NCBI GenBank assembly: GCA_951799425.1
Contig: OX637407.1
Location: forward strand, 24,667,191-24,731,190
Direction of reading: 5' to 3'
Origin: Ilex aquifolium
Taxonomy: Eukaryota > Streptophyta > Magnoliopsida > Aquifoliales > Aquifoliaceae
Length of the DNA: 64,000 nt
A program made the translations under genes and the position numbers. The number at the start of each line of letters is the position of its first letter. The stretch's first letter is position 1. Below the pieces are notes generated by a model, which was not told the DNA's origin, ran no database searches, and saw nothing but the letters and a program-made list of their open reading frames with translations. This document shows, one piece after another, positions 47,124 through 58,400 of the stretch.

Positions 47124-48410
47124 TTTCTCTTCTTCTTATTATATGATTGATTGAATTTGATCGGAGATCTCTTCGAGTTCCGGTGAAGCTGTTGGCCCGA
47201 CGGAAGTCCCGTTGCACTTTTGTTTATGTTTTTCTGATCTGGTTCGCGTTGCAACGAAGCAATCCGCCTCATTTTATATTCTTTTCCTGACGACGTCGTA
47301 TTCCGTAAAACGGAATGGCGGTAAAAGCCCAAACAAAAACTAGGTACGTAACGTGGGGAAAAGTCCAATACGAAGGCCCATAAAACCTCAACAACCAATA
47401 AGGCCCGCTTTTTTGTTGGAATTGAAAATAGGGTCGAACTTGGGAGAGTTGAGAGGTCATTTTAGAGTCAACTCAGAGTATCAAACCTTCAACTCAACCC
47501 ATGTTTTAACTCGTGCAACTTCAACCCGAGAACAACTTATGATTAAGTTTTTGAACTCAAGTTACATAATTCGGTTTAAGATTGGATTAAAATCATGATT
47601 CTCATTAATCAAAATCAAATTGAATCTAACATTGGTTTTAGTTTTGGTTTAGCCTCAAAATTGAACCTAAATTCTATAAATCTTTCCCTAATCAAAACTA
47701 AATTAGAAAATAGAAAGAATGAATTTCACATCTATAATAGGCTTCAAACCTAAATGATAATGAATAGATGTGCAATTTTTTATTTTTTTATTTTAAATTT
47801 TGGGTTAAAATCGGGTTCAACCCAATTTCACAAATTCTGTTTAGGTTTAAGTGGAACCCATCAACCCAATGTCCCAACGGAAGTATTGTCCGAATTCAAT
47901 TTGTGTTGGGATTTTTTGTCCAAGTCCAACCTAGATATTCAAAAAGTAATAAAATTCTTGGGTTGAGTTTGACTTAAATTCGAGTTAAGCTACCACACAA
48001 TTTATGCGCACCTCGATTATTCTTAGTAAAAGACAGACCATCTACGCAGAGATTAAGGTATTCGTGAGGAATAAATTTCTCATGACCTCAACATTTTGTC
48101 AAGATTCGAACTCGGAATGTTTGAATTTACGATTCGTTCATATTACCACTATAGCAACCCCGTATTTCTCTCTCTTACACACACATTAAATTACCAAATA
48201 AACATACACAGAAGTCTCACACATGGGATCAAACACCCTCTAGATTCAACCCTTATCTACATTTCTTATTCATCCATTAGATTCAAGCTGTCAACCTTCA
48301 CAAACTGATCTCAATCTACTAAAACCTCTCTTCTTGTATAGTTTTAACTCTCCATATATATATATATCATTGCTCCATGTTTCCTCTTCTCACCCTTCTC
48401 CTCCTCCAAC
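47124..48410. other. Spacer between the CWC16 gene and the CLE pseudogene
   Basis: The first 150 bases are the likely 5' untranslated region and promoter of the minus-strand CWC16 gene. The rest is AT-rich with no credible gene. A TA repeat at about 48353-48368 sits 40-60 bases before the CLE pseudogene start and could be its old TATA region. Confidence 0.5.
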
Positions 48411-48706
48411 ATGGCCTTGAAGATCTCCCATGTATTGTATCTCATGTTTTGGCTCTCTCTCCTCTTACTATTCTTTCATGAATTCCACGGTCTCAAACAC
48501 TTCAACACCAGTGGCTTTATTAATACTTCCTCATCGCTCTTCGAACCCCCAGCAACTTCAATTTCACCCCATTTCTCAAACACCACCACCGGGCACGTCC
48601 ACCGGACATTGATGCGCAACCAGAGCCACCTGGAAGCGAGATCAATCCACAGTAAGGTGCTGAAAAGTGACTTGTCCCAACCGGTCCAAACCCATTGCAC
48701 CAGTGA
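48411..48706 (+). pseudogene. CLE signalling-peptide pseudogene (CLE9/10/12/13-like)
   Basis: CLE genes encode secreted 12-13 residue peptide hormones cut from a precursor. From 48411 one frame gives MALKISHVLYLMFWLSLLLLF, a good signal peptide. A second frame (codons from 48551) reads SNFNFTPFLKHHHR, then PGSEINPQ, stop, GAEK, stop, LVPTGPNPLHQ, and a terminal TGA at 48704-48706. LVPTGPNPLHQ is the CLE core, and the layout EI-x-P-x-Y-G-x-E-K-R-L-V-P of the CLE9-13 group fits exactly if the two internal stops replace Tyr (TAA at 48653) and Arg (TGA at 48668). The two frames are joined by a one-base loss, probably in the C run at 48546-48550. Three lesions argue for a pseudogene. The signal-peptide frame itself stays open to 48848, so a non-CLE secreted product cannot be excluded. 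Confidence 0.85.
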
Positions 48707-49148
48707 AGCCATGTACATGAGAATGCAAAGAGATCAGACCAACAAACTGATTAATAAGATTTGGTTTTTTGTCTTTGTTTTTGTAGTATTGTGTAATCCA
48801 AGTTTCAAATTTCCGATACTTAGCTTGGATCATGTAGACTTCACATGATGTATGATATAGTGAGTTTTTTTTTTTGGGTCAGGAAGAGAGACGACAACGT
48901 TCAAACCAACGAATTTAAGATTTAACGGAGAGGGCGGTGGTCAATATGCCAACGACTAATTTTATTTAGTGAGTTGAGTGTGTAAATATATTTGAGAGAA
49001 TATTAATAGATTTTTTTGTTAGATTTTATGTGGATGATTTGAATTTTTCCATGAGAATATTACCCAAAAAATAGTGTTTTTTGTACCTATTTTGAGTTTG
49101 GATTAAAATTCTCAACCCATCTAAAATGAGAATAATATACTAAGTTAT

Positions 49149-49924
49149 TGGAAGGACTCTAGGCGACTCCACTATCCCCGTGGCGACACGTGGAAGGGTT
49201 AGCCGTTGCAAAGGTTAAAGAGCCGCCGAGGGGCACGCCGAGAGGAAGTGGCTCGGGAAGCCGGACATGCTACCTGATCCCCTGCATTTATGGAGGTACG
49301 ACAGCGTATTTATGACGACAAGACAGCATATTTATGGCGACGTGAGTGACCCGGACAGCCATTAATGCAATCTCCTGCATCCTCGAGACGTGAAGTCTGC
49401 AGGTCGTTGTCAGCCAACATTTATGATTAGGATGCCGAGTGCATGGGCTCGGCATCTACCGAGGTTTCGTTCCGCCGAGCATTGAATGTCCAAGACGTGG
49501 TTCTGGGATCTCGGAGTTGGCCACAAATGATCGGCTCATTGCCGAATGCTCATCGTAAACTCTCGGCATGGAGCCGAACACTCATCCTATCGCCCGGGCA
49601 TTAAAAGCGTGGTAACTGGAGCTAAAAAAAACACTCATTACGCCTGGATAAAAGGGTCGAGTAGTGAACGTCGTGATGGGACTTAAAGTCATAGCACTCA
49701 TTGCCTTTTCAGGTATAAATACCCCGAAAAATGGATAGCAAAGGTACGCAAGATGAAAAACACTGATTTTATAAAGGTTATGCCTTGACCCTCTGACTGA
49801 TTTAATCTTCGGAGGGGATAAGCCGGGTTCACACCTGGCCCCCTTTTTCTGATTCTGTGGATTGTTGCAGGTTCATCAGACGGATAACCGTTACCTCACA
49901 TTGTTGCAGGAAATATCCCGTGCA
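49149..49924 (+). repeat. 5' LTR of the Tat-type element
   Basis: The right end, CCCGTGCA, stands three bases before the primer site at 49928-49945 and is reliable. The left end is placed at a TG near 49149, where GC-richer sequence begins; it cannot be confirmed without the other LTR. A TATA-like TATAAATACC lies near 49723. The sequence contains repeated CCGAG/CTCGG-type motifs. Confidence 0.55.
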
Positions 49925-49987
49925 AGCTGGCGCCGTCTGTGGGAAATTTCATTTTGTACGAACTTTTCCCTGTGTGGTGGTTACGTC

Positions 49988-52216
49988 ATGGTAAACACGC
50001 GATCGCAAGGCGATGGGGGAGGGAGTTTGCGCTTGATAAATGCGAATGCTACCCGTCTCCCAACGGTCACGGAATCAGGTCCATTGGACCAGTCGGAAGA
50101 GAGTGGGCGTCCTTCCCAGCAGACATTCCCCGGGGACCAGGACCTTGGGGGGCAAGGACTTTTGGCCCGAGATATTGTGGAAATAGTGGAGAGACGAATG
50201 AAAAAGCGCATCAAGCGATTGGAAAGAGATAATGTGAAAGTCCGACGGCGGCTTGACGGGTTCGAGCGGTCTTCTGGTCCCAATCGGCGAGGTAGTGGAG
50301 AAACTGGGGATCGGAGTGATAGTCGGGGCACCCCCAGGGGGGCAAGACAAGGGACCCCCGGGAGAAAGACATATGGGCGCACTACGGAGAGGCGCGATCC
50401 CCGAAGCCGAGGGAAACCAGCCCCCGAGGAGCGGTCGGTGCGCAGGTACCATGAGTCTGACCTGTCCCGGTGGGACCTCCGGAGGGGGATTCTGGCAGAT
50501 GCGTTGGAGTCCCAGGGGGAGTCCACGGCGCGGGGACCGAGGAAGCGGCAACCCCAAGGGGATGTCCGCGGACGTCTTGACAACATACGCCGTGCTCAGG
50601 AACCAGACGAGGACGAGGAGATCAACTCTCCGTTTGTGCGAGCAATCCGCGATGCGGAGATGCCGAAAAATTTATCGTTCCTCGATTCAAAGTGTATGAT
50701 GGGAGGACAGATCCTGAAGGTCATTTGAGACAATATAAGCAGTTGATGTCCATTTACGACACGAATCCGAAGGTGCTCTGCCGAGTCTTCCCGATGAGTC
50801 TCGGCGATACGGCCATGAAGTGGTATGAAAACCTCCTCCCCGAGAGCATCAGCTCCTGGAGACAATTGTCAGGGCTCTTCGTGGCTCGGTTCATCACAAG
50901 CAGTAAGAAGCCAAAAAGACATCGGGGCATTGCTTATCCTTAAGAGGAATGGCGGAGAGTCCCTCCGACAGTATGCAATCCGGTACTGGGAGGAGGTGAA
51001 CGAGGTGGAATCATGCTCGGAAAATATGACCGCAGCATCATTCCGGTTGGGGCTGTCCCGAGACACCGATCTCTATCGATCGTTGACAAAGAAGGCCCCG
51101 GGAGATATGAGGGATTTGATGGCTCGGATAAACAAATACGCCAGGCTGGATGAGGAAATCACGGGTGCCGAGCCAAGGGCTTCAACCCCGAGGAGAAGGG
51201 ACAGAGAGCCACCCACTCGAAGGGTGGCGCCTGTACCGCTGAACCATCCGTCCTTTCAGGGAGTGAATACGACCTTCAGGGAGCCTATCTACAGGATGCT
51301 GAACAAGATAAAAGGTGAGCCCTTCTTCAGGTGGCCGCCCAGGATGATAGGGGACCCATCCACGAGAAACCCGACAGCCCGTTGTTCCTATCATAAAGAC
51401 GTAAGGCATCGCACCGAAGATTGCAGAAGCTATAAGTCCTTCCTCGAACAGCTGGTGCGCGAAGGGCACCTGGGAGAGTTTATAGATAGACGACCCTCGG
51501 GAGTCCTGGCGGTGAGGGATGTCGAGGTCCAGGAAGAGCAGGTGCCCGTGATCGACGTCATACACGCTTGTACGGTGGAAAGACCGACCTATAATGTACT
51601 GAGGGCCGAGCTGAGGAAGGTGTCCCAGGCCATGAAGGTGGAGGAAAGCAGACGGGGAGAGAAGGCGCCTAAGAGACCCCGGTGTGATGCCGAGGGTATC
51701 CAATTCTCTGATGCCGACCTTGACGGATTAGTGCTCCCTCATGAAGACGCGCTGGTGATCACTTTGCGGGTGCACAAGTATGACGTCAAACGAATCTTGG
51801 TGGACTCAGGCAGCTCATCCGAGGTTCTTTACGATGACCTCTTCCGCAAGATGGGTTTCACCCAGAAAGATCTAAAACCGGTGAGGACTCCTTTGATAGG
51901 GTTCAACGGTTCTAGTGTCCTCCACCTCGGTAAAATCACCCTCACAGTTCGGGCCAGGATCGTTGCTATCCCAGTGGAATTCGTGGTGATAGACTCGGAT
52001 TCGCCATACAATGCCATCATGGGCAGGACATGGTTGCACGCCTTGAAAACCGTACACTCCTCATATCATCAGAAAATCAAGTTCCCTACCCCGGAAGGAA
52101 TCATGGAGATTAGGGGGGACCAGGCTTCGTCAAAACACTGTTTCTATGCGGCGATGAAGATCGGGGTCAGTAGTAGATCCCGGGAACGCGATCCGGAGGC
52201 GGTGTTGGCTAAATAG
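49988..52216 (+). pseudogene. Tat-type gag-protease, frameshifted
   Basis: The frame opens at ATG 49988 (MVNTRSQGDG) with an arginine-rich Gag head. It shifts once near 50660-50690, in an A-rich run, and again near 50905-50935, where the frame beginning RNGGESLRQYAIRYW takes over. That frame includes the Gag C-terminal part (RCSYHKD-x6-EDC, near 51388-51425), then a retropepsin-like protease with the active-site motif VDSGSSSEVLY at about 51800-51830. It ends at TAG 52214-52216. Two frameshifts make Gag non-functional as it stands. The TAG is followed by CAA TTA. Confidence 0.85.
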
Positions 52217-53937
52217 CAATTACAGTCCGGTCGGCCAGGGGTGGACGAACCCCTCACAGAGCCGGCCGACCGTTCCACGGAGGCATTGGTCAAAACCTTC
52301 CTAGATCCTGACAACGAGGAAAGGTATTTCCTTATAGGGGCATCGCTGAATGATGCCGAGAAATCTGAGATGATCTCATTCCTGCAAAGCAATTCCGACG
52401 TCTTCGCCTGGACACAAGCCAAAATGACAGGGATAAGTCCGGAGGTGATCACTCATCGACTCCATGTGGACCCTTCCTATAAACCCGTAAGGCAGAAGGC
52501 CCGTAGAACGGCTCCCCACCATACGAAGGCCGTGGATGAGGAGGTGAACAGGCTGTTGGAAGTAGGTTCCATCCGGGAGGTGCAGTTCCCGGAGTGGCTA
52601 TCTAACACTGTGTGCGCCAAGAAGAAGGAAGGAAAATGGCGTGTGTGCGTGGACTTCACGGATTTGAACAAGGCATGCCCCAAAGATGAGTATCCATTGC
52701 CAAAAGTGGATCAGCTGGTGGATGCTACCGCAGGCCACCAGCGGATCGCCTTTTTAGACGCTCGGGCGGGCTACCATCAGATCCCCCTACATGAGGCAGA
52801 CCAGGAAAAAACGGCATTCATCACACCCCGAGGGATCTACTGTTACACAGTGATGCCGTTTGGGCTAAAGAACGCTGGCGCCACTTACCAGCGGTTGATG
52901 AACAGGATGTTCAAACATTTACTCGGCGTCACTATGGAGGTTTATATCGATGATATGTTAGTCAAAACCAAGGAGAGTTCCGACCACCTCAGGGATCTCG
53001 GGAACACGTTTTCCGTACTCCGCAGTTACGGCCTTAAGCTCAATGCGTCGAAGTGTGCCTTCGGAGTAAGCTCCGGAAAATTCTTGGGATATCTGGTCAC
53101 TCATAGAGGCATCGAAGCCAATCCTCAACAAGTACAGGCGGTGCAGAATATACAAGCGCCGAAGACCACCAAGGAAGTCCAGAAACTGACCGGCATGTTG
53201 GCCGCTCTGAACCGTTTCATCTCTAAATCTTCCGATAGGTGCAAACCGTTCTTCACTATACTGAAAGGAGCTGCAAAGGGCTCTTGGAACGAGGAGTGTG
53301 GCCGAGCGTTGGAAGGAATCAAAGAGTACTTGAAATGCCCTCCGACGTTGTCCGTGCCGACCACTGGGGAGGTACTTGAGCTCTATTTATCAGTTTCAGA
53401 AGGAGCTGTGAGTGGGGCGCTTGTCAGAGAAAGTGAAGGGGCCCAGAAGCCGGTGTATTTCGTAAGCAAAACCCTACTTGATGCCGAGACAAGGTACTTA
53501 CCAATGGAAAAACTGGTTCTAGCGTTGATTGTTTCGGCAAGGAAACTTCGGCACTATTTCCAGGCCCACGCCATAGAAGTTCTTACGGATCGGCCGCTCA
53601 AGCCTATCCTTCACAAAGGCGACCTTACGGGGAGAATCGTCAAGTGGGCTGTGGAGCTTGGCGAATTCGACATAAAGTATAAACCCCGTACTTCGGTCAA
53701 AGGGCAGGTCCTCGCCGACTTCATTGCCGAGTTTTCTGCGTCCGAGCCCCCACCCGAGGCGGGGGTGTTCGAAGAGGACATCTGGAGCCTTCATGTGGAT
53801 GGATCCTCAAACGCAAGGGGGGCAGGGGTAGGCTTGTTGCTATCCAGCTCAGGAGGTTTCCTAATAGAGCGAGCTATCAGATTGATGTTCAAGGCATCTA
53901 ATAATGAGGCCGAGTACGAGGCCTTGTTGGCAGGACT
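52217..53937 (+). pseudogene. Tat-type pol: RT, RNase H and second RNase H (interrupted)
   Basis: This frame is in phase with the protease frame and separated from it only by the TAG at 52214. No ATG lies near its beginning. Reverse transcriptase motifs include KWRVCVDFTDLNKACPKD, FLDARAGYHQI, MPFGLKNAG and the catalytic YIDDM (nt 52943-52957). An RNase H domain follows (about 53380-53720). A second RNase H of archaeal type then begins at LHVDGSSNARGAG (53790-53830) and is cut at 53937 by the nested element. RT and the first RNase H carry no stop. Integrase would lie beyond the right edge of the window. Confidence 0.88.
53933..53937. repeat. Target site duplication GGACT (left copy)
   Basis: GGACT precedes the TG of the left LTR at 53938 and recurs immediately after the right LTR at 63952-63956. 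The Tat reading frame is continuous across the join if the insertion and one copy of the duplication are removed. Confidence 0.93.
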
Positions 53938-55314
53938 TGATGAGTGCGCGAAAGTGCATTCTAAATACCCCATTATTGGGTTAAAATACTAAAATATGAA
54001 TAGAAATAATTAGATATACTTTATATTATTGAATTTAATATCTATTCACACTGAGATATATTTGAGCATGATTTTATAATATTTTACATCTTAAATATTG
54101 CATTATTGGTTGGTGAAAGATAATTTATAATTGGGCTTTACATTTAATATTTTAGAACTTTATTATTGGGCTTTTATATTTGTTTTTATTTTGATGACAG
54201 CCCATAGAGTGAAAAGGCTGAAATTGATGCTGCTATCACGTGGACCCAACACTCATTATTTTTATTGGGCTTGATCTTTCTCAAGTTACACAAGATTTGA
54301 GCTTTAGGAGTTGAAATAAAGAAGTTGGAATAAAGAGGGGAAGAAAATGTATTTTCTTCTTAAAGACTTGAAAACCTAAGCCTTTTTGGGCCTTTTCCTT
54401 TTGAGCCTTGGACGGCTGGAACCAAAAACAAAAAGATAATAAAAGGGTTTGACTTTTTTATATAAAGGAGGAGGCGGCTGTTCCTTTGGGGGGACTGGGT
54501 ACTGGACGCATATCAGAGACAGGGAGCAGACGACGAAACGGAGGAAGAATTACTGATGGCCGCCGGTTTGTCTTATTTTTTTGGGAGATTTTTGTTGTCC
54601 ACTATATTTATGAGTAACTAAATTCTCAAGTAAGGCGAGGGAGGAACTTGCACAGTAGATGGTATTTTATTTATTTTTAATTTATGTATTTGATTTCTAA
54701 TTAGAAATACTCTTTTGTTTTACCATTCTCAATTTATTGTTGGTATTTTCTTCTCCGAATAGTCATAGAATTTATTCTATTTATGGATTCAGTCATGCTT
54801 TTTCTATTGAATGGATTAGTTCTTTGATTATGTTTGGATCAATTATTTATCTATATTGATTTAATTCTTTGCTGCAATATTGCTACTTGAGTATATTGTC
54901 GTCGTTGGATTTTCTCAATAGTGATAATAATTTATGTATTTTCAAAGTGGTGAATGATTCTTCAAAGGGTTACATGTGGTTTGATCTTGGTTTATAAATC
55001 TATACTTTCCGGTTGGGAATTTTGGGAATTGAATTCCTAATTGAGTTATTCAATGAATTAAGAATAATTAAAATACCAAATTTGTGCAAGGGATTCCCGT
55101 CGCTTTACTGTTTGTCAAATTTGAGTACTTTTTACGTTAGTCACTTTGTTTCACTTTAATTTGCATTTAAAATTAATCTTTATTCTTCAGTAATCATTTA
55201 ATATTTTTCTTTAGTTTTTTTGTTCCTGTCTATTATTCTTTTAATTTGTCTCTCTGTGGAATCGACACCCCAAAGCTGTGCTACAATTACCGTGTTATTC
55301 TTTGGGCGTAATCA
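53938..55314 (+). repeat. 5' LTR of the Athila-type element
   Basis: 1377 bp, TG...CA. A TATA-like box TTATATAAAGG lies at about 54459-54468, followed by a GC-richer probable R region. The first bases double as the apparent end of the interrupted Tat frame. Confidence 0.95.
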
Positions 55315-55319
55315 AATTT

Positions 55320-55337
55320 TGGCGCCGTTGCCGGGGA
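55320..55337 (+). other. Primer binding site (tRNA-Asp type)
   Basis: TGGCGCCGTTGCCGGGGA begins five bases after the LTR end. It is complementary to the 3' acceptor end of plant tRNA-Asp (recalled, not searched). Confidence 0.85.
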
Positions 55338-55484
55338 GACGGTAGAAGAATTGTTAGATAGTTTTTCTTTTCAACAGTTTGCAAAAGCGGTAACTTCGTT
55401 CCTTCTTTTAACTTGCTGCATTGTTATTGTTATTATTAATTATCTTTTATCTTTTTATAGTATTTTTATTCTTTTAGTATTTCA

Positions 55485-58400
55485 TTGCCTTGCATGCACA
55501 GATATAGAGACACCTTGGGTAGATTTGCTAGTAGGCCTGTGATAGAGTTAGACTCAGATTTTTTAAATCCTTTATTTGACAATCCATTGAGTCCCGAAGA
55601 AATGGGTGAACACGAAGATCAACCCATTAGAACTCTTCATGATTACTTGCACCCTACACGCACAGCCACACCATCATGCATCATGTTTCCAGCTAATACT
55701 CGCCAACTAGATTTTAAAACAGGGATGATACAATTACTCCCTAATTTTCATGGCTTAGAAAATGAAAATCCATATGTGCACATTAGGGAGTTTGAGGAAG
55801 TAGTTGCGACTTTTCATAATCAAATTGCACTTGATGATATTGTGAGACTTAAGTTCTTTCCTTTCTCTTTGAAGGATAGAGCTAAGAGTTGGTTATACTC
55901 GCTGAGACCACGATCTATTGGGACATGGAGTGAGATGACTCAGGTCTTCTTTAATAAATATTTCCCCCAACATAAGACCAATGCTTTAAAAAGGCAAATC
56001 TCCACCTTTGCACAAAAGGACAGTGAGACTTTGTATCAGTCTTGGGAGAGATTTAAGGAGTTGTTGAGTGTGTGTCCTCACCATGGGTATGAGAATTGGC
56101 GCTTAGTGAGCTATTTTTATGAGGGACTTACACCTAGAGAACGCCAATTTGTGGAGATGATGTGTAATGGTGAGTTCTTACAAAAAGATCCTGATGAGGC
56201 CATAGAATACCTAAATGAGCTTGCTGAAAAAGCTCACACTTGGACTGGACCTAGTGCTACTGAAAGCACAAATAGGTCACGACCTGCAGGGAACCCAAAT
56301 GGTGGTGGAATTTACCATCTCAGGGAAGATGATAGCCTAAAGGCTAAGGTTGAGATGCTCACTAGGGAGTTAGATGTGTTAAAGACTAAGGACTTAAAAC
56401 CAACACACGTGGCTAATCATGCAGAGTCTTTTGGACCATGTTTTGTGTGTGGTGGGGTAGATCACCTCGCCCAAGAATGTCTCACACTTGCTGAGATGAG
56501 AGGGATGTATGAGGAACAATGTAATGCCTTAGGTATGTACAAGAAGCCTTTTACACCTTACTCTGATACCTATAATCCGGGGTGGCGCAATCACCCCAAT
56601 TTTAGCTGGAAGTCTGAAAATCAACCACCTGCACAACCCCCTAGATCATATCCTACACCTTATCATGCACCTACATCTTCTAGGAGTCCTTTAGAAGACA
56701 CTTTGCATGCTTTTATTGAGACACAGGGTAAGACTAACCAAAAGTTTGAATCTTTGATTGTGCAGGTTGTTGAAGAAAACAAAGAGATAAAAAGCCAAAT
56801 GTCCAAATTGATGAGCTCCTTGAGTGTGAATGAGCGAGGTAAGTTCCCTTCTCAAGCTCAGTCTGCACCCCATGGTCAACACATGGCACAAGAAAATTTG
56901 AAGGATGTGAATGTCATTGTGACACGAAGTGGTGAGTCATTACACACTCCAACAACGGACAAATCAGATGATCAAGATAATAGTGATGCCGAGCTACCCA
57001 AGGAACCTGAGGTGACAAAGAGTCTTGTTAAGGTACCATTTCCTCAAGCTTTAAAATCAAGCAAGCGAACTCTGGATGCTAACAATGAAATCCTAGAGAA
57101 TCTAAGGCAGGTAAAAATCAATCTTCCACTTTTGCATGTGATTAAACAAGTACCTACTTATGCAAAGGTTCTCAAGGATTTGTGTACAGTCAAGAGGAAG
57201 CACCATGTGAAGAAGACAGCATTCCTGACAGAGCAAGTTAGTGCTCTAATTGAGCAGCGGATTCCTCCCAAGTACAAGGATCCTGGTTGTCCAACCATTG
57301 CATGCAGCATTGGAAATAATGAGTTTGGGCAAGCTTTGCTAGATTTAGGGGCTAGTGTGAATCTAATGCCATATTCTATTTATTTGCAGTTGGGGTTGGG
57401 AGAAATCAAACCAACCACTGTGGTATTACAATTGGCTGACCGTTCAGTCAAAGTACCTCGGGGTGTGGTAGAGGATGTTCTAATTCAAATTGATAAATTT
57501 TATTATCCTGTTGATTTCCTAATCCTTGACACTAGTTCTGTTGTTGATACTACTTCTAAAATTCCTTTGATTTTAGGTAGGCCTTTTCTTGCCACTGCTA
57601 ATGCTCTTATTAATTGCAGGAACGGGCTCATGAAGCTGTCTTTTGGAAACATGACTCTCGAGGTGAATATTTTCCATATTGCAAAACAGCCAGAAAATGA
57701 TGACGAGAGCCACCAGACATACATGATTGACTCACTCATGGATAAGGGAGTTTCTATAGCTCATGATTTTGATCCCCTTGAGTATTTTCTTATTCATTCT
57801 GAATGTGATTCTATCAGTGATCCATCTGATGTAGTTGATATTTGTGTTACTTTTGATAGGACTCAGGACTATGGCACTCGGGCATGGCAACCGAAATTTG
57901 AGGAGTTACCTGAGAAAGGTGAAAAACAAATTCCTTCAAGTGTGGAAGCACCCAAAGTTGAATTGAAGCCTCTGCCTAAGGGTTTAAAGCATGCTTTCCT
58001 TGGTCCAGGTGATACTTTTCCTGTTATTATCTCATCTGAATTGTCTGATTCTCAAGGTGAGAAATTAATTCGGACCCTAAGGGAGCATCAGTCAGCCTTA
58101 GGTTGGAACATTGCTGATATAAAAGGTATTAGTCCCTTGGTCTGTTCTCATAAAATTAATTTGGAGGAAGGAACTAGCCCTCGTAGAGACCCCCAGCGTA
58201 GGCTTAATCCCACTATGAAAGAAGTGGTGAAAAATGAAGTGTTGAAACTATTAGATGCAGGAATCATATATCCTATTGCTGATAGTAAATGGGTAAGTCC
58301 TACACAGGTTGTTCTTAAAAAGTCAGGTGTTACTGTGGTAAAGAATGACCTGGGAGAGTTAGTCCCTACAAAACTTGTGACTGGGTGGCGGATGTGCATT

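Noticed and set aside
48430-48612. 60-codon frame overlapping the CLE pseudogene
   Set aside because: It contains neither the signal peptide nor the CLE core, which lie in the other two frames.
53938-53990. Apparent C-terminal tail of the Tat-type pol
   Set aside because: These codons are the first bases of the inserted Athila-type LTR, not Tat coding sequence.
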